Position numbers and translations under genes: made by a program
Source of the DNA: Coemansia sp. RSA 1804
Lineage: Eukaryota; Kickxellomycota; Kickxellomycetes; Kickxellales; Kickxellaceae
Assembly: GCA_027578815.1 (NCBI GenBank)
Contig: JANBTH010000167.1
Coordinates: 1-29,337 of the forward strand
Length of the DNA stretch: 29,337 nt
Direction of reading: 5' to 3'
Notes under the pieces: model-generated
Seen by the model: only the letters and a program-made list of their open reading frames with translations
What the model was told of the DNA's origin: nothing
Database searches by the model: none
Shown: positions 17,317-27,898 of the stretch, in pieces
Layout: each line of letters starts with the position of its first letter
Numbering within the stretch: position 1 is the first letter of the stretch

Positions 17317-20300
17317 TTATGTGGGTGATTTTGGAGTGTTGTAGGTAGAATGTTTATCCATGTAGGATGTGGCTGCTGTGGAACGGACCCGTGGCGGAAG
17401 AGAAGGAAGTCTTCTGTAGTCAGAGTTGGAGTATGTCGTTGTGGATTGGGCAGCAACGCCCTGTTGCTGTTGCAGGTTATATCTGGATGATGGTGGATGT
17501 GGTATTCTTGATCGGCCTCCAGCATGCGCTCTGTTGGCGCCGTGGCTGTTGGATGCAAAGGTGCGGCTTCTGGATGCATTCTGCAAGGTGGACGCTGTTG
17601 GCGCTGCTTCTGTTGTTGAAACCGCTTGCTTGTCACCTCCGCCGCCATAGTTTAACGATCGCGTATGAGGCGGCAATGGCGGGAGTGTGCGTCCTGGTTC
17701 CTGACGGATGTTACTATGCTCGGGGCTTCGTTCAGACTCCCTAATTCCAGAGAAAACATGGTCAAAGCTGGGAAAGATTGGAGAGATCTGCGAGCGTCCA
17801 AGCAATGACAGCTGGCTAAGATGGTGAGACATATCTCCATCGTCAACATGCAGCAAACTGGTCTGCGTTGGTGATCCAAACGGTTCGCCCTCTCCAAGCT
17901 CACGAGCAATGTCCAAAAGAATGTCTGGTCTGGAACGCAATGTTGGTTGGGGTGCCTTTTCGCTTGCTGATTGTAATGACGGAGATGTAGCTTCCGCCAC
18001 TGGGCTTTTCGGCGGAGCTCTGTATACTCCTTGGCGGCGGTTCAGGCTCCGACTGGATGCGCCTTTTACAGAGGACATCAAACTAGGAGAGGACGTGCTG
18101 CTTGCCAGTGAATCAGCGCTGCTTCGTAGCAGAAGGTGCTGCTGCTTTGCAGTGTCGTAGTCGGGAGACGTGGAGTCCCAGGTGCTTTTGGCATTCTGGC
18201 CCTTGGTGTCTTGCGCCGGAATAAGAACATTGAGGCCGATGTTTGCATTGCTCGAGTCCACATGCGTAGTGCATACAGAATCCGAAAGATGCGAGGCAAA
18301 CGACTGCATGTCCAGAGACAGCCCATGGGAAGATGACCCTGGCGGTGTTGCATCGGCAGCACTGAGTGCCTCGTCAAACTCCAGCTTTAGATCGCGCGGT
18401 ATATCAAGCTTCTCGCCATGATGCTTTAGATCCAGCTGGATCGAGAACTCTGATGTCGAGTCGCCTTCGCAGCCGCCATCGTCTTCGTCATCATCCCTTC
18501 GCCGACGAACACCAGCCTTAGCCGTAGCCGTAGCCGTAGCCATCGATGAAGACGGTCGAGAATTTGACAATGAAGGGTTTCCAAACAACCTTTCGCCGCT
18601 GCTTCTGCTGTGCTTTGAGCCTGTCAGTCCAAGCCCTGAGCCAAAAAGCGCAGCACCGACCTTGGTTTTGCCTATAGAGCCTACCGATACCACCGACATG
18701 GAACGACGCTTAGTAAATGTGTCGTGTCCTGAGGACATAGTGCTGGCCTTTGAGATCGATCCTTTACCACCACTGCCAGCAGCTAATTGCAATGGCAGGG
18801 TGTCTCCGCTTGCCATATCTACCCTATCCGTCGCTTTATCGCCAGCCGCCAAGGTCGCAAATGTAAATGCCTTTTGTTTTGTTGGCGAAGGCGCTCTTAG
18901 CGAAGAGGTTGCGTTTGACGAGCCCTTGTTTCTGTGATCGCGGCTGGTTTCTGAGCGAGACTTTATGTCTATGGAGTCGTCGGCAAGGATCGACGGGAAG
19001 GATGGAAACTCATCGAGAGTATGCGATATTTTTCTTGACGGTTGGAATCTAGCGCCGTCCTTCCCTTGTGCTGCTATATTCGCAACGCCCAATATATCCG
19101 AATCTGCTGTGCCTGGATTGTTGCTGCCAGTGCCAAGCTCGCCTAGACCACCGCCAGCAACGGAAAGCCCTCCAAGAGATGTCTGGCCATACAATGAGCC
19201 ATGAGCCGTTGTTGAGCGTGTGGGCGTTGAAAGCAAAGGCGAAGCGGACTTTGCGGGTGACTGGTCATTTCGGTCCTGCTGTATTGTATTTACACGCCGT
19301 GAGCTCACGACCGTGGAGCTCTTTGTTTTCAGTTTATACTTGCCCAAAACAGTCAATGGCGCAGATATGGTAGAGTGGTTATATGGCGATGATCCCGAAG
19401 ACGGACCGATAGTCTCAGCACCGACAGCATTGTTGTATGCAGACGAGAATAAATTTGCAGTGTCGACTGACTCTCTTTGTGAAGTTGAGGTCCGAAGACG
19501 ACCAGAGGAAAACAAGTGTTTTGCGCGCGAGAACAGCTTGCGTGGCGCGGCGGATACTGTCTCCGCTTTAACTGCTGAGGAGCTTCCAAGTGCGTTCTGG
19601 CCAAACAATGACGCCAAGATGCTGCGGTTGTAGCACTGCTGTATGCGGCGGTGCTCTGGATATGCCAGAAGAACATACTGATACATGACAACAGCCTGCT
19701 CGACAAGACGACAAAGTGCAGGCCAGTTGTCAGCTACCTCTCGTTCCTCTACAAGCTCTGCGTACGTATCCAGCGCAGCGTCTGCGGACTGGTGTGTGTC
19801 TAATGGAAGGACAGTCGATGTCACATGGAAATAGTCGTCTCCAAAATCCACTACTCGACAAGCCTGGAACGGATAGTATGACATGCCGCTTGTTTCGTTT
19901 ACACCAGTCCCCTCTGCCACTTGGCTTTTCTTCTTGTATAGCGCTGGAGTGCTGTTTGGCGATCCTAGCTGTCTATAGTCCCAAACAATGGTCATGTCTG
20001 CCAGCAGTGCGCTGGGACAGTTGGTTCGCGAACGCCCATAGTCCACTGAATCCCAGATGCGGACTGTCCATGACTGACCGCCGACATCTACTCGATCCAG
20101 CTCGGGATGTCCGAAAATTGCATTGGAAGAAGGCACCTCAGCGCCAGACTTTGTTTTTCGATGACCAGCAGAGCCAGAGCTGCTGCTCTGTCTAGTGAGT
20201 CCAGATGCAGAGGCCTCAAAGCACCGGGCAATATCACGCTCCCATGCAGTGTTCAGAAACTCAAAGAATGCATCCTTGGACAACGGATGATCTGCCTCAA

Positions 20301-23300
20301 ACTCGTGTAATGATTGTGGGTACCAGTATCCGTGGTCGCCATAAGACTCATAGGTTGTCTCGCTTGGATACAAGATCCGTGCAAAGCTTTGATGAAGCTT
20401 TTCAGTAGCTTGCAACGCAGATACAGAACGAGAGCGCTGCTGAGTCTCGATTGGCAGAGACGGCACGGGAGATCCGTTGTTATTCGAGTCTAACGATATG
20501 ATGGACGACCCGGACGATCTGAGCCCAACTGGGTTTGAGCCTGGGGTTGCTGATGTGCCTGTGCGCTGACGTTGAACAAAGCCTGAATCAACCGCTGGAA
20601 GATTCGTGTCGTCAATATTGTCCGGATAACGATGAATAAAGAACAGCCGTGAGTTAGGACTAGCACTCTTCTCCAAAATGCCCACTCGCGCAACATCAAT
20701 CCATCCAGCAAACCGACCCCACTTTTTGCGATTGTTTGCACTGCCAGACGTGGTTGATAGGAATGCATTTGCAACAGGAGAGCTCGAGGCATAGCTAGAA
20801 CTACATGTGCAGATATGCTGTGCGTGCTGCTGGTTGCTAGGCAATGGAGCTGATCCAGGCGTAGATCCGGATGCTGACATTGCTGGCGACGCCGTAGAAG
20901 CTGTAGTGGCATTCCCAGCGCCTCCTAGTGCAGATGGTGGTCCGATGGCAGGCTTCACGGAATCGGCAGATGCTGTGTGGATAGGGCATGATTGGCGAGA
21001 TGATGAGTTCCCAGTAACGCGAATTTCACCGTGGCCTTTAGGCGGCCAGAACCTCTCAACAAGCATAACCAAGTCAGAGAACACAAGCAGGCACATGGGC
21101 TTCTTTGCAGCGCCGGTGACTAGATCGATTTCCGATGCATCTATAGCGCCAATGAACTCGCGCGAGGCACTAATAATATTAGGCGGACAGCCCTCGACGG
21201 TGGTGTGGATATGGTGTAGCTGAGCAACGGTTTCCGCAACCTGATTATCAGCAAGCTGTCCAATCTCGTTGACTCTTTCAAGCGCCAATCTAATACGTGG
21301 CACATCAGGATCATCATCGGGAATGACTTTCATTAGGTCTGTTAGCAACAGTGTATACCGTGGTATCCGCTGCACCGGCATAATGAGAAGGTCGCTGATT
21401 CCTAGCTTTTTGCACTCCTCGCGCTCTCGTGCGCGCTGCAGAAAAGCAGCATATAGCGGATTCTTGGCCTCGAGCTCACGAGACGACGCCAGGGCGTGTT
21501 GATAGCCATTTATGTATCGTTTGTAGACATGAAAGTCAACAAAATGGTCTCTGCAGAGAGATCCGATGGTCTCTTTAGGATCCATCTCGCCCCGGTTCCA
21601 TGCCTCAAGATCGCCCAGAAAGCGCTCGTTTACCTCACTCACCCGCTCAATATTGCCGAAAATGACATGGGCGTCGTATGCGGGTATCAGCGCGTTGTTT
21701 GCCGAGCGGGCTGCCGAACGAAGAGGCACGGCATATATGTCAATAAGTGCACGCAGTTTCTCTACATAGCTGCGCTCGGTTTCTATCAGCTCCTGGATGA
21801 CGTTGTTTCGCTTAACTCTCATCTCTTCCTGTGTCTTTTGACGCTTCTTTTGCTGCTTCCCGGCCTTTACGTGGCTGCCGATAGCGCCCAGTCGAGAGGA
21901 TGCACTGCCGGTTACATTCCGTTCAGGCGTCGAGTTTGCGCTGTGATGCAACAAGTCAGAAACCCCGCTGGATTCACCACGCATTCTCGCACTGGCGCGC
22001 TCCAGAGTGCGAAGAAACCGTCGATGCGGTGCCGCCATGTCAGTGAGTCGATGGTGAGCGCTGGCACCCACAACCACAAAGTCTATTCGCAGCCGACGCC
22101 GGTATATCCTGGGTTCAAGGCTGCGTAGTAGGGGCTTTAGGTGGTCGTCGCGTATCTCAGTTAGACTCTCTGTCGCAACAGCAAGATCTCGTGCGTCGCG
22201 CTCAGCAGACAGAAAGGCATCTATCTCTGAAAGCATTGCTGTTTCTTCAAGCGCCGCCGCACTGCCGTATCCGCCACTTGCAGAGTTAGGGCGCGCCTGG
22301 GACAATCGATCGTCAAGCAGTCTCTGGTCTGCGGTGCTCGATTGGAACAAGCCATCCATAAATTCGTTAATTTCTGCTCGCCGCAGCTCTATTGAACGCT
22401 TTGTGTTTGACCGCTGCAATCCACGCTTTCTTGTAGGCTTTCTGTCAAGCGCATCCTTTGTGGTAGAAGCGTCCTTGGCAGCCCCAGACACATAGCGGCT
22501 CAGCATAGCGTCAGCAGATGGATTGCTCACAGTGTTGACAACCTGCACAGCGCTGTCCGCCGAAAGCCGCTTGTTTCGCAGAGCAGTTAGGAGATACCCG
22601 CGGCGCTCGTCTTCGGCCTGTTGAAAGTATAGGCGGAGCGCATGATAAAGGAGGACCTTTTGCGGCGTCGGACTCAACAAACGATCGAGATCAGTACCAA
22701 ACACTGGCTCATCGATAACCATTGTTGGCACATAAACAACGCCAAACTTGAACGGCGTACGCACCAGAGCCTTGTAGCACTCGTGTGACTCGCGGGTGCT
22801 GATTGATATGCAGATGGGCCCTATGGTTGCCTCGTAGCCAAAGAAGTTGGTGTGTGGCTTTGGAACCAAGGCATTGAGCCAAAACTCTGTGCCATACTGA
22901 CCATCGTTCTCGTTGTCGTTAGGGATCTCAAATGTGCATCGCGACATTGGTGTCAATGCAGTCTGTCCAGAGTCTATAGATGCATGGTCTGTGCTGCTCT
23001 TCTGTTTGCTGCTATCGTCGTTTGTGGAGGCGGTAGCTGTGTTGGCATTATTGTCCTTGGCGCTTTGAGTATACATGGGTGCCACAGAGGGTGGGGCTGC
23101 AGACGATGGTGCTTTTGTTGCTGTTGCCTCAGCTGAGTTGGATACTCGATCAAGCATGATGGAGCCGGCTCCTGTTCTGGCCCCAGTTGCTGAGCCAATG
23201 CGTAGCGATGTGCGGCGTTGCTCTGTGATTGTTGCACGTCTGGATAGAGACGCGAGGAGAGCGGTACCAACCGATTCCAGCCGATAAGGAGATTGAGTTT

Positions 23301-23646
23301 TCTGGCTTTGCGTCAGCTCTGCAATGCTGGGAAAGGTGATGGCGGCTGCTGGGGGCGAGCGGAATGTAAACTCCTGGTTATATCGACTGATAGATATGGG
23401 CGTAAGTGCTGTTTTTCCCGTGCTGTTTGGTGTTCTGAGGTGCCGTGAGCTCGTGGGTGTGCGGTCGAATCTGCGAGCAGGACTGGCGTTGCTGTCTGGG
23501 TGGTGTGTGTCTGGTTCTTTCCGGGAGACTGGTTGCGATGGCGTCGAGCCTGACTACACAAAAGATAAACACGGTACATGGCGAATATGGTTAGCAAATG
23601 GGAAATGTGCATTCAGAGCAAAATAGTTTACAGGCAGGCCACTCAT
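17317..23646 (-). CDS. Large DH-PH Rho guanine nucleotide exchange factor, two exons (about 2083 aa)
   Basis: The model joins exon 1 (23646-23632, MSGLP) to exon 2 (23553-17317). The frame stays open 132 codons above the first in-frame ATG at 23157, up to a stop that falls in a predicted intron. In this numbering the DH domain lies at about 587-777: VIQELIETERSYVEKL is conserved region 1 and ISDLLIMPVQRIPRYTLLL is region 3. DH domains load GTP onto Rho/Rac/Cdc42 GTPases at membranes. A PH-like domain follows (about 805-985), interrupted by a roughly 100-residue Ser/Gly/Thr insertion and possibly a second one. A region N-terminal to the DH (about 207-330) looks folded but is unassigned, although FKFGVVY faintly recalls RapGAP cores. 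The C-terminal 800 residues are Ser-rich, with Pro motifs including PSLPPR and a short Q4 run. The target GTPase cannot be named. Confidence 0.88.
23554..23631 (-). other. Predicted 78-base spliceosomal intron
   Basis: On the minus strand the donor is GTAAAC (23631-23626), the branch site TGCTAAC (23596-23590), and the acceptor a pyrimidine-rich TTTATCTTTTGTGTAG ending at 23554. Removing it joins a 5-codon ATG exon in phase 0 to the long open frame of the exchange factor. An alternative donor, GTAATC at 23659-23654 directly after an ATG (23662-23660), is also in phase. The branch site and acceptor are strong, but the donor choice is uncertain. Confidence 0.65.
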
Positions 23647-25713
23647 AAGAGCTGATTACCATTTTGGCATTCGGAACCTCTGTGAAAGGCCAGGTAAATA
23701 AAGGACGAGTACAAGGGCTGATGAAGAGTAAATAAGTAAATAAATAAACAAAGAGAGAAAAGGTGTGAAGAGAAGAATAAGAGCCCCCGTTTGCAAGAAG
23801 ATGGGGGGGAATAGCATTCCACCAGCACCTGCTGCCTCTTCAATAGAAAGGAAAGCCTCTCCCTCTCCAGACAGACAGGCGGCAGCTGCCAGTGCTGGTT
23901 AGGCACGTGAGAAGTATAAGAGAAGCACTGACGGCTAGAAAGCGTCTGTAGAATAACAAAAGCTCCTGGCAAAAGGGGGAGGATGTTGGTGACAGCGGCA
24001 GTAGTAGTACTAGAGTGCTACAGCCAGCTCCGTTCCTGGGGACAAGGGATGGGATGGTTGCTGGTGCTGTGGCAAGAGCAGACCGACCAGGCAGACTCGG
24101 TGCAGAGGCTAACAAAGAGCCAAAGCCATAGAAGGGAGTCTGCTGTTTTTGCTGAGACCCTTGTTTGCTGTTTGCAAAGGTGTTGCGATCTCTCTGCGTG
24201 CCTTTTCGCAGGGGATCCTGGGCTGCTGGTTCCGAAGTTCTGAAGAGTAGTGTATGCTTGCTCCTTTGCGAGACAACGCAGTGGTCCGAAGATGGGTTTA
24301 TTATCCGCAAGGCTGAGAGCAAGGTCTAGAAAACATTCTTTGCCAGACTGGTCTGCTCAGTTATCCATCTCGCTTACCTTTGTTTAGGTGTCTAATAGAC
24401 CGTTGGTGTTGTAACAACAAAAAATAGGTAGATACAGGACAAGCGCAGACGTGCAGACTAACAAATAGAAAAAGTGCTATCGATGGCAGAAGAGAAAGAG
24501 AGGTTTTTTTTCGTTCCCAGCACCAATAGCTAACGTCAGCTCTTCTGCTTCTGCTGCCGCAACAACAGGATGTGCACATCACCGCTTTTCTTTTGTTGGA
24601 CTGCTTTCCAAGCATATCGCAGACGCAGCGCCCATCCCATTCCCCTGCGCCAGAGAGCTTGCACAGAAAAGCCCTTTTAGGCCACTTGCTTTGGCTCCAA
24701 TGGCAGTGGAAGAGGATCTGTGCCGTCAGGCCCCAGGGCCGACCCAATCACAGCCCCAAACCCGCAGAGTCGATCAAGCAAGCCAGCCAGTCTCCAGGAA
24801 CCGCCAAAGCTGCCTTTCTTTGCTCAAATCACATGAAAGCCGGCCTAGGCATGGAGAAAACGCTACAACAAGGCCCGCCACCAACTCAGGCGTCTGTTGA
24901 CTCACCACAACAATAACCCTCGTGTTTGTCTGCCTTTCTCGCACATTTGTCCTCCGCCTTTTTTCCTTTCGATCTGTCCACCATCCCCAACTTCCTGCTG
25001 CTGCTGCTGCCGTGTGTATGCGGACAAGCCGATTTCAGAAAATGAGATAAACCAGACCCGAGTGCCAGCAAACCTTTGTTGCTGGTGCGCAGATTCGTTT
25101 ATTTGGTTGTCGCAGCTCTGCTCTTGTCTTTCTCCTCCTTCGCCTCCTCAAGACTTTGGCTGTTTTGCTCCTTTTTTCGTTCTTTTAGCTGCTCTGTCTC
25201 TTGCTGCCTTTCTTCTGTCGTTTCTTTCCTTTGTTTTCCTTGACGTCAGTGTGAACACGTACAAAGAAGAAGAAGAAGAAGAAGAAGAAGAAGAAGAAGA
25301 AGAAGAAGAAGAAGAAGAAGAGGACTGTGGTCATCGCTTGCTCCAAACCTTTTGAGCTAACTACCCCCAGTCTGTAAGCACAGCGAGTGTGGGGTCTTCT
25401 GCCTGTCTAGTCTAGTCTAGTATAGTCTTCTCTTCTGCCTTCTCCGGTGCGTGTTTATACCGCAACGATCCATCGGCTATACTTTGGTATCCTTTAGCTG
25501 TTTTGCACCACCGCCCAGCTTGTCACAGCCAAAACCGCTACTTCTCTTTCTAACAGCAACAGCGCCTACGTCTGTCTGCTGCTGCGTCTGCTGCGTCTGC
25601 CGCTGCTGCTGCCACTATTTTCTTGCAGCTGCGTTTTCTGAAACTAGTTGGGGATTTCTAGCCAGAAATCCTGCTGTCCCTCGGCCTCCCTCGCCTGCTT
25701 TCTATTCGCCAAA
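23647..25713. other. Divergent intergenic region between exchange factor and carrier genes
   Basis: About 2 kb of DNA lies between two divergent starts. Near the exchange factor there is an AT-rich TAAATAAG/TAAATAAA block (about 23726-23750). The right half is strongly pyrimidine-rich and holds a GAA tract, a CTAGT pentanucleotide run (about 25406-25427) and CTG-rich runs (about 25576-25613), as expected of a long fungal leader. A TATA-like TTTATACC lies at 25452-25459. The longest open frames have no ATG or are simple-sequence translations, so no gene is called. Confidence 0.5.
25264..25322. repeat. (AAG/GAA)n trinucleotide repeat, about 19 units
   Basis: A near-perfect run of AAG triplets begins after CGTACA and ends at AAGAGGACTG. 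It lies about 390-450 bases before the carrier ATG, in the promoter or 5' leader. Pure purine on one strand, it can form triplex DNA and vary in length. The frame through it reads as poly-Glu, but that frame has no ATG. Confidence 0.95.
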
Positions 25714-27750
25714 ATGCTTCCGCACAGATCAGCAACACACCTCTCGCCCCTGTCTGCCAGCGACGTTGCGCGGTTTTCGGAGATTTTCGACAGGCATGCA
25801 GACTCTGTGCTAGATGGCTGCAAACACATGTCCCTCGCTGCCTTTGCAAGGGCAATTGTACCGTCGGCTACTCTTTCAGAAAGCAGGCGGTCGCTCTACG
25901 GTTCGTTTTTCTCTGTTGCCGACCGATCCAACCGCGGATGTCTTACAAAGGACGACTTTATCGAGTTTCAGTCACTTCTCCAGCTGCATGACGCTGCGTT
26001 CAGACTGCCTTTCCGCATTGCTGCAGGATCCAATGACTCGCTAGATACAACCGGACTTTCTGGCATTGCTGGCAGCGACAAACCCTCTGAAAACTACATT
26101 AAATTCAGATCTGCACTTGCCTTTCCAGAGTTTTCTCAGCTTATCGACTCTGCACGCTCCGAACACATCCGCGCTGCATTTGCAAAGGCCGACAAGCAAA
26201 ACACTGGCGCTGTGTCGGCAGACAAGATCATTGCCATTGTCCATGAATTTGCGCCCCTGAATCCAGATAACGACATTGCCCGTCGCCTGGAACTGCTTGC
26301 CGAAGAGTCTGCCGATTCTTCTCTTATAGGATACCCTACGGTGCTTGCACTTATCAGCCTTTTGAGCAGTCCAGCCAAAATCCGCCAAGCCATCGACGAC
26401 ATTGCTGCTCTCCATAAGAGCCCAGAGACCACTCCGTCGTCTGCAGCAAAGTCACACAGTATTTCGCAGGACGAATTTGTCTCAAACACGTCTCTTTTGT
26501 CTCCGCTTGAAGTCAACATCCTTTTTACGCTTGCCGCCGGTAAGAGCTTGGCCGAAACTGCCACCCTGGCTAATCTGAACGAGTTTGTTGATGCGTGTCA
26601 CAAATCGCTTACTCCCCAGGCTGTCTTGGACAACAAGGATCGCGTCCCTCAAACAGAGCCCTCAAGCCCACAGGCAAAGCAGCAGCGCTCGGTCATGACA
26701 GAAATAGCTTTCCAGGCCTACAACTTTGTCGTGGGCGCTATTGCCGGCGGAATTGGTGCTGCAGTCGTATACCCGATCGATCTTGTCAAAACACGCATGC
26801 AGAATCAGCGCGTTGCTGTTGTTGGCGAAATGATGTATAAAAACAGCATTGACTGCTTCCGCAAGGTCATTCGCAACGAGGGCATCCTTGGGCTTTACCG
26901 AGGTCTTGGGCCCCAGCTAGTTGGTGTGGCTCCGGAGAAGGCAATTAAGCTTACTGTAAATGATTTTGTACGTGCTCGCCTGACCGACACAAAGACTGGG
27001 AAGATAAAGCTTACATCGGAGCTGTTTGCTGGTGCCATGGCTGGTGCTTCGCAGGTGGTTTTTACTAATCCGTTGGAGATCGTCAAGATACGCCTTCAGA
27101 TCCAAGGAGAGCTGCTCAAGGAAACTGCTGGCAAGGGTGCGCCGATAGTCCGTCGCGGAGCAGTAACGATTATAAAAGAGCTTGGTCTGCTTGGTCTGTA
27201 CAAGGGTGCATCCGCATGCTTGCTTCGCGATGTTCCCTTTTCTGCAATTTACTTTTCGTGCTACTCGCATCTGAAGAAGGATCTCTTTCACGAGGGCGAG
27301 CGCCGTCTATCCATTATTGATCTTCTTCTTGCCGGTGCAATTGCCGGCATGCCTGCCGCATATCTGACCACTCCAGCAGATGTCATAAAGACGCGCTTGC
27401 AGGTCGTTGCAAAAAAGGGCGAGACCACATACTCTGGACTGCTAGATGCCGCCCGCAAAATATACAAAGAAGAGGGCTTCAAGGCATTCTTCAAAGGTGG
27501 TGCTGCGCGTGTTCTCCGCTCATCCCCACAGTTTGGTACTACGCTGATGTGCTATGAGCTCATACACCGCTTGGTTCCCTTCCCAGGCGACGACCACAAG
27601 CCGCCGACAAGCCGCCATATGGATCAAAAGTCAGATCTTTCTTCCCAAGCTGCCCTGTTCTACGCGGGTACCGCGTTGCAGATATTACATGACGCAAACT
27701 ACAAGTTTGGTAGCCTCAATCCGCCCAACACAGCAGCAAAAAAGGAATAA
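25714..27750 (+). CDS. AGC1: Mitochondrial aspartate/glutamate carrier (Aralar/citrin type), 678 aa
   Basis: This inner-membrane carrier exchanges matrix aspartate for cytosolic glutamate plus a proton and serves the malate-aspartate shuttle. The ATG at 25714 has a good CCAAA context, and the frame opens further upstream only at a TTG. Residues 1 to about 325 form the EF-hand half, with loops at 70-81 and 160-171 lacking several Ca-binding residues. Residues about 333-625 hold three SLC25 repeats, each with the PxD/ExxK/R signature: PIDLVKTR (354-361), PLEIVKIR (453-460) and PADVIKTR (554-561). Glycine-rich GAIAGG, GAMAGA and GAIAGM begin each repeat. A 50-residue tail follows. The length equals that usual for animal Aralar (about 675-678). 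Budding-yeast Agc1 has a different N-terminus without EF-hands, so this fungus keeps the ancestral layout. Confidence 0.96.
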   Translation: MLPHRSATHLSPLSASDVARFSEIFDRHADSVLDGCKHMSLAAFARAIVPSATLSESRRSLYGSFFSVADRSNRGCLTKDDFIEFQSLLQLHDAAFRLPFRIAAGSNDSLDTTGLSGIAGSDKPSENYIKFRSALAFPEFSQLIDSARSEHIRAAFAKADKQNTGAVSADKIIAIVHEFAPLNPDNDIARRLELLAEESADSSLIGYPTVLALISLLSSPAKIRQAIDDIAALHKSPETTPSSAAKSHSISQDEFVSNTSLLSPLEVNILFTLAAGKSLAETATLANLNEFVDACHKSLTPQAVLDNKDRVPQTEPSSPQAKQQRSVMTEIAFQAYNFVVGAIAGGIGAAVVYPIDLVKTRMQNQRVAVVGEMMYKNSIDCFRKVIRNEGILGLYRGLGPQLVGVAPEKAIKLTVNDFVRARLTDTKTGKIKLTSELFAGAMAGASQVVFTNPLEIVKIRLQIQGELLKETAGKGAPIVRRGAVTIIKELGLLGLYKGASACLLRDVPFSAIYFSCYSHLKKDLFHEGERRLSIIDLLLAGAIAGMPAAYLTTPADVIKTRLQVVAKKGETTYSGLLDAARKIYKEEGFKAFFKGGAARVLRSSPQFGTTLMCYELIHRLVPFPGDDHKPPTSRHMDQKSDLSSQAALFYAGTALQILHDANYKFGSLNPPNTAAKKE

Positions 27751-27898
27751 ATTCTGCTTATCTGGTGCACTCTTTCTGCTCTTGACATATTATAACCTTA
27801 ACCCTATTTAATAGATTAGTGACTAGCAAATGCAGCCGTCATTTATAATAAAATAAAATTGAAAAAGAAAATTCAGAATGCGTCAGAACAAAAACAAT
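27751..27898. other. Carrier 3' region
   Basis: This is AT-rich DNA after the carrier stop codon. AATAAAATAAAA (27848-27859) is a plausible polyadenylation signal for the carrier mRNA. The same stretch, read on the other strand, lies downstream of the tRNA gene. Confidence 0.45.
27890..27894 (-). terminator. Pol III terminator of the tRNA gene
   Basis: Five T on the minus strand, beginning five bases after the tRNA 3' end, match the simple T-run signal at which RNA polymerase III stops. Confidence 0.7.

Noticed and set aside
25264..25322. CRISPR-like array
   Set aside because: It is a simple trinucleotide microsatellite with no spacers, in a eukaryotic genome.
24897..25355. Open frame with a poly-Glu stretch
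   Set aside because: It starts at a TTG, contains no ATG, and consists of pyrimidine-rich leader plus the GAA repeat read as Glu.
27794..27812. Telomere-like TTAACCCT string
   Set aside because: There is only one partial unit and no array, so it is not evidence of a telomere or interstitial telomeric tract.
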